This document shows positions 46,495 through 49,726 of a stretch of DNA of 49,726 nt, piece by piece (the stretch's first letter is position 1; each line of letters opens with the position of its first letter). The notes beneath the pieces were generated by a model, which saw only the letters and a list, made by a program, of their open reading frames with translations, had not been told where the DNA came from and searched no databases. Origin of the DNA: Myxococcus eversor. Lineage in GTDB: Bacteria; Myxococcota; Myxococcia; Myxococcales; Myxococcaceae. Position numbers and translations under genes: made by a program. Location: NCBI RefSeq assembly GCF_010894455.1, contig NZ_JAAIXY010000023.1:1-49726 (forward strand), given 5' to 3'.

Positions 46495-47877
46495 TCAGGG
46501 ATACAGCGTGCGCGCGAGCGCCTGGAAGGCGCGTCCACTCTCCTCCGCGAGCGGATGCCGGCCGTCCCGCACCACCAGCCGCCCCGCCACCGCCACCTCG
46601 CGCACCGCCGCCTTGTCCGCGCCCAGGACGATGGAGGCCAGCAAAGACGAAGGACTTGCGCCCACCAGCGACGGGTGCCCCACGTCCACCGTGAAGAAGT
46701 CCGCGAGCGCCCCGGGCTCCAGCGTCCCCGAGGACAGGCCCAGGCTGCGCGCCCCCTCCACCGTGGCCATGCCCAACAGCCGCGCCGCCAGGCCCGACAC
46801 CTCCCCGCCCCCCGGGTCCAGCACCGCGCGCCGCAGCCTCGCGAGCCGCAGGTGCCCTTCGAGCTGCCGCGCCTCGTCCAGCAGGTCCACCAGCGCCTGA
46901 CTGTCCGAGCCCAGGCTGATGCTCGCCCCCGCCTTCGCCAGCGCGTCCGCGGGGACGATGCCGTCGCCCAGGTTGCGCTCCGTGGACGGACACGCGCACA
47001 CCGTCGCGTGGGCGGTGCCCAGCATGGCCACCTCTTCGTCCGTCAGGTGCACGCCATGCACGGCGGTGAAGCCCGGGGTCAACAGCCCCAGGTCCGACAG
47101 CAGCTCCACCGGCCGACGCCCATGCTCGGCGAGACACGCTTCGATTTCCTTCGGCTGCTCCGCCACGTGCATGTGCACGGGGAACCCTCGCACCTTCGAG
47201 ACGGCGGAAAGCCAGTCCTTCGTCACCGCGCGCACGCTGTGCGGCGCCAATCCCACGCTGACCGCCGCGTCGTCGCCCACCTCGCGAGCCAGCGACTCCG
47301 CCGACGCGAGGAAGGTGTCCACGTCCGGGTCGATGAAGCGACGCTGGCGGGGATTCGCCGCCACCTGGAAGCCCGCGCGCGCATAACCCACGCGCAACAG
47401 GCAGATGCGCAGCCCCGCGTCCCGCGCCGCTCGGATGACGGCGTGGGCCAGCACGTTCCGGTCGGCATACGGCGTGCCGTCATGCTGGTGGTGGATGTAG
47501 TGGAACTCGCCCACCGTGGTGATGCCCGCCAGCGCCATCTCCACGAAGACCTGCCGCGAGGCCACGTACACGTCCTCGGGCCCCAGGGCCTCGGCGGCGC
47601 GATACATGGCCTCTCGCCAGCTCCAGAAGTCATCCGCCTCGCGCCCGGAGACGACGTACTCGGTGCGTCCGCGAATCAGGCGCTGGAAGGCATGGGAGTG
47701 GCCGTTGACCAGGCCCGGCAACAGCGCGCGGCCTGGAAGCCGGACGACGCTCGCCCCGGTGGGCACGGACGACGCGTCGACGACGCGGCCCTCGGCGCCC
47801 ACGGCCAGGGCGAGCCCCTCGATGAGCCGGCCTCCCACGTACAGGAAGTCCGGCTGGTAGACAGTGATGTCGCTCAC
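46495..47877 (-). CDS. hutF: Formimidoylglutamate deiminase HutF
   Basis: A 460-residue amidohydrolase from GTG 47877; the ribosome site is poor and a TTG further upstream is possible. The metal-binding LPGLVNGHSHAFQRLIRGRT is nearly diagnostic of HutF, as is DDFWSWREAMYRAAEAL after it. Later motifs are TTVGEFHYIHHQHDG, GLAPHSVRAV, PVHMHVAEQPKEI (metal His) and ISLGSDSQALVDLLDEAR (metal Asp). HutF converts N-formimidoyl-glutamate to N-formylglutamate and ammonia in histidine degradation, to be followed by a deformylase. It precedes the ArgE-like gene by 85 bases on the same strand, which may be functional. No hutH, hutU or hutI is seen in the window. Confidence 0.9.
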   Translation of the reverse strand: MSDITVYQPDFLYVGGRLIEGLALAVGAEGRVVDASSVPTGASVVRLPGRALLPGLVNGHSHAFQRLIRGRTEYVVSGREADDFWSWREAMYRAAEALGPEDVYVASRQVFVEMALAGITTVGEFHYIHHQHDGTPYADRNVLAHAVIRAARDAGLRICLLRVGYARAGFQVAANPRQRRFIDPDVDTFLASAESLAREVGDDAAVSVGLAPHSVRAVTKDWLSAVSKVRGFPVHMHVAEQPKEIEACLAEHGRRPVELLSDLGLLTPGFTAVHGVHLTDEEVAMLGTAHATVCACPSTERNLGDGIVPADALAKAGASISLGSDSQALVDLLDEARQLEGHLRLARLRRAVLDPGGGEVSGLAARLLGMATVEGARSLGLSSGTLEPGALADFFTVDVGHPSLVGASPSSLLASIVLGADKAAVREVAVAGRLVVRDGRHPLAEESGRAFQALARTLYP

Positions 47878-47894
47878 CCCGACAACGTATGCCA

Positions 47895-47931
47895 GCGGAC
47901 CGCGTCCCGCAGCAGCCAAGACACGGTCCGC
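47895..47931. repeat. 8-bp inverted repeat before hutF
   Basis: GCGGACCG (47895-47902) and CGGTCCGC (47924-47931) are exact complements with a 21-base interval, in the 65-base gap between hutF and the stop of the upstream lipoprotein gene. It could be a terminator stem for the lipoprotein or an operator of hutF. The long loop makes a strong hairpin less likely. Confidence 0.35.
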
Positions 47932-47942
47932 CAGCGATGCTG

Positions 47943-49472
47943 TCAGCGCACGAACGCCACCCTGGACCCCTGGTCCGAGGCCGGGTGAACGGTGTTGTCA
48001 TCCGCGCCCGGACGCCCCAGGCCGCGCTGCACCGCCGGTGCGGACGCGTTCACCGAGCCCACGTAGAACACCCCGTGGTAGCCCTCCGAGTTCACCGAGT
48101 CCCACGTGTGCACGAAGAAGCGGGAGCCATTGTCCTTGCCCTTTGCTTCACGCACACCGCAGTCGAGCGAGCTCTTCACGCCCTTCGAGTCCACCGAGCA
48201 GATCCACGTGGTCCCCGTGGCGTAGGCCATGTCCAGCGCCACCACGTCGTCCAGCTTCTCCTTCAACAGCAAGCCCATGGGCCGGTGCTGGGGGTCCCAG
48301 GGCAGGCCCTTCTTGGTGCGCGAGTGGATGTTGCCCGACAGCACCACGTGGAAGCGCTGCGGGCTCGACTCCACCTGGAATGCCACCGTCGCCGCCATCG
48401 CGTCCTCACGCTGCTGCCCGTTCGCCTTCGGGTGGTCGAACACGAAGACGTCCACATCCAGGCCCTGCGAGCGCAACTGACGCAGGTGCTCCAGCATGTT
48501 CGCCATCGCCTCGCTGCCACGGCCATCCGGATACGGGCTGCGCCAGAAGGGCGCCTCCATCAGCTTCAACCAGTCCGCCTCCGTCCCCTGGCTGTCCAGG
48601 AACGCATCCACGCGCCCCTGGTTCTCCAGTGGCAGCTCCAGGCCCACCGTCACCGGAGTGCCCGCCACCATCGCCTGACAGGCGGCCTGCGCCACGAAGC
48701 GCGGCACCTCCCGCGTGCCATGCACCTCGCCCAGGAGCAGCACCGCGCCCGGCTTCGCCTGCTTGCCCAGGCCGATGATGGGCAGGCCGCACTCCACCGC
48801 GAACTGTGACGGGGCCTCCTTCGCGCTCGGCGCCTTGGCCACCCTCACCGGCTTGGGCGCGTTCTCCTCCTTCGCCAGCAGCGGTGCCACCTCGCGGAAC
48901 ACCCGCCACTCCATCACCAGGTCTCGCTGCCCCTGCCCCGACTCCGCGAAGAACGAGGTCTCTCCCCGAGGCGTGGCGATGACCTCCTCCCAGTCCTCGG
49001 ACGAGGTCAGCGGCGCGCTCTGTGGCTGAGTCGGCTCAGCGAGGTATGCGTCCTTCTCCTCCTCCGAACGAGGTCCCCTCGGCCCCATGTCCCAGGCGCG
49101 GGTGGGGCTCCAATCCACCTGATTGCCCGAGTTGGCCAGGGTCTTGTTCAGGCTCTTGGTGATGCGAAAAATCTGGAGCTTGCTCGACGTGGGTGTCTCG
49201 CGCCGGCCCACCACCATGTACCGGTGGAAGAAGCCCGAAATCTTCGAGCCTCCGAACTCCTGCCGCCAGTCCGTCTCCAGCACCATGCTGCCCTGGTCCT
49301 CGCGGAAGGGCAGCTGGTTGCGCGTGAAGAACTCCCGAACCTCCGGCCACATCTCCGCGAGCGGCCGGTCGTAGATGGCCTCCCGGTCCGGATAGTCCAG
49401 CGCGCCGCGGTGGGCCGTGCAACCCAACCAACCCAAGGACAACAGCAACAACGTATACGTTATCTGACGCAT
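47943..49472 (-). CDS. Lipoprotein with BamC-like N-terminus and ChaN/Tiki-like C-terminal domain
   Basis: A 509-residue protein from ATG 49472 with GGAGG upstream. The signal peptide ends in the lipobox GWLGC, so it is lipid-anchored in the envelope. Residues of about 25-115 (AIYDRPLAEMWPEVREFFTR, GSMVLETDWRQEF) resemble the BamC-like lipoprotein fold. A charged linker follows. The C-terminal part (about residues 245-445) has VLLLGEVHGTREVPRFVAQA, TPVTVGLELPLENQGRV, VDVFVFDHPK and VVLSGNIHSRT, the GExH-GLE-GNxH pattern of the ChaN/EreA/Tiki-like superfamily of haem-binding or hydrolytic proteins. The tail is FFVHTWDSVNSEGYHGVFYVG. A related gene directly upstream shares this tail almost base for base, indicating tandem duplication. 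The function is not established; the family assignment is by eye. Confidence 0.78.
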   Translation of the reverse strand: MRQITYTLLLLSLGWLGCTAHRGALDYPDREAIYDRPLAEMWPEVREFFTRNQLPFREDQGSMVLETDWRQEFGGSKISGFFHRYMVVGRRETPTSSKLQIFRITKSLNKTLANSGNQVDWSPTRAWDMGPRGPRSEEEKDAYLAEPTQPQSAPLTSSEDWEEVIATPRGETSFFAESGQGQRDLVMEWRVFREVAPLLAKEENAPKPVRVAKAPSAKEAPSQFAVECGLPIIGLGKQAKPGAVLLLGEVHGTREVPRFVAQAACQAMVAGTPVTVGLELPLENQGRVDAFLDSQGTEADWLKLMEAPFWRSPYPDGRGSEAMANMLEHLRQLRSQGLDVDVFVFDHPKANGQQREDAMAATVAFQVESSPQRFHVVLSGNIHSRTKKGLPWDPQHRPMGLLLKEKLDDVVALDMAYATGTTWICSVDSKGVKSSLDCGVREAKGKDNGSRFFVHTWDSVNSEGYHGVFYVGSVNASAPAVQRGLGRPGADDNTVHPASDQGSRVAFVR

Positions 49473-49528
49473 CCACCCTCCGTGCCATGCAGGAAACGCG
49501 GGCAGGAGGGTGGAATATCGCCCCCGAG

Positions 49529-49726
49529 TCAGCGGAAGGACGCCAAGGTCTCCGCCTCGACTGCGAAGGGCTTCTTGCTGCCCTCCTTGCCCGGACCTCG
49601 CTCACCCACGCGGATGGCCGGCGCCGACGCGTTCACCGCGCCCACGTAGAACACCCCGTGGTAGCCCTCCGAGTTCACCGAGTCCCACGTGTGCACGAAG
49701 TAGCGCTCGCCGTTGTCCTTGCCCTT
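49529..49726 (-). CDS. C-terminal end of a tandem paralogue of the preceding lipoprotein gene (cut by window edge)
   Basis: Sixty-five codons and a stop read in frame from the window edge: KGKDNGERYFVHTWDSVNSE, then GYHGVFYVGAVNASAPAIRV and a new tail ending ETLASFR. About 80 bases (49622-49701) differ from 48036-48115 of the neighbouring gene at only about three positions, while the final 27 residues are unrelated. It ends 57 bases before the start of the neighbouring copy on the same strand. It is therefore a second copy of the lipoprotein type, either recently duplicated or kept alike by gene conversion. Its N-terminal domains lie outside the window. Confidence 0.88.
   Translation of the reverse strand, partial: KGKDNGERYFVHTWDSVNSEGYHGVFYVGAVNASAPAIRVGERGPGKEGSKKPFAVEAETLASFR

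Overview
The window looks like chromosomal DNA of a high-GC delta-proteobacterium, most likely a myxobacterium of the Myxococcus/Corallococcus group. The signs are strong G/C bias at third codon positions, abundant GTG starts, PEGA-type Ser/Thr kinase architecture, a large Rhs protein, and gene order. A pilX-pilY1-pilV-pilW-fimU-cytochrome c block lies next to a Wzx/Wzc polysaccharide cluster; from memory this resembles the M. xanthus region holding minor-pilin cluster 1 (PilY1.1/TfcP) and the Wzc_B/BtkB biosurfactant polysaccharide genes. That match is recalled, not computed.

Left end (1-7.7 kb): accessory, visibly lower GC. The start of an IS3-type transposase (minus, cut by the window edge) appears inserted in an IS630-type transposase remnant. 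A minus-strand set follows: a Cys-rich lipoprotein, a 2058-residue Rhs/YD-repeat protein with a Sec signal and a C-terminal HEMGH zincin-like domain, and a tightly coupled small exported protein.

Polysaccharide region (7.9-30.6 kb): a ROK sugar kinase, then a cell-surface polysaccharide locus in several short operons. These are wzx with two GT2 genes (minus); methyltransferase and two GT4 genes (plus); a membrane Ser/Thr kinase (minus); two GT4 genes (plus); and wzc-GT4-GT4-wzy-like-GT4 (minus, overlapping genes). Divergent from wzc are a GT2-methyltransferase fusion and a GT-C type membrane protein. The logic is Wzx/Wzy-dependent: glycosyltransferases build the repeat unit, Wzx flips it, the Wzy-like protein polymerises it and Wzc (BY-kinase) controls export. 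The initiating phosphoglycosyl transferase and the outer-membrane Wza channel are not here.

Type IV pilus tip region (30.6-39.2 kb): pilX, pilY1 (three predicted Ca2+ sites), pilV, pilW and fimU, then an exported monohaem cytochrome c whose Shine-Dalgarno sits in a perfect hairpin, then an exported Asp/Glu-rich small protein.

Right end (39.2-49.7 kb): a PAS histidine kinase, mfd with a palindrome inside its likely promoter, a terminator between convergent genes, an FMN reductase, an ArgE-type deacylase, HutF, and two tandem related lipoproteins, the second cut by the window edge. No rRNA, tRNA or CRISPR array was seen. No gene-free stretch exceeds about 300 bases. The longest gaps (7682-7955, 12561-12793, 27235-27448, 30555-30808) hold promoters or hairpins where stated, otherwise nothing recognised.
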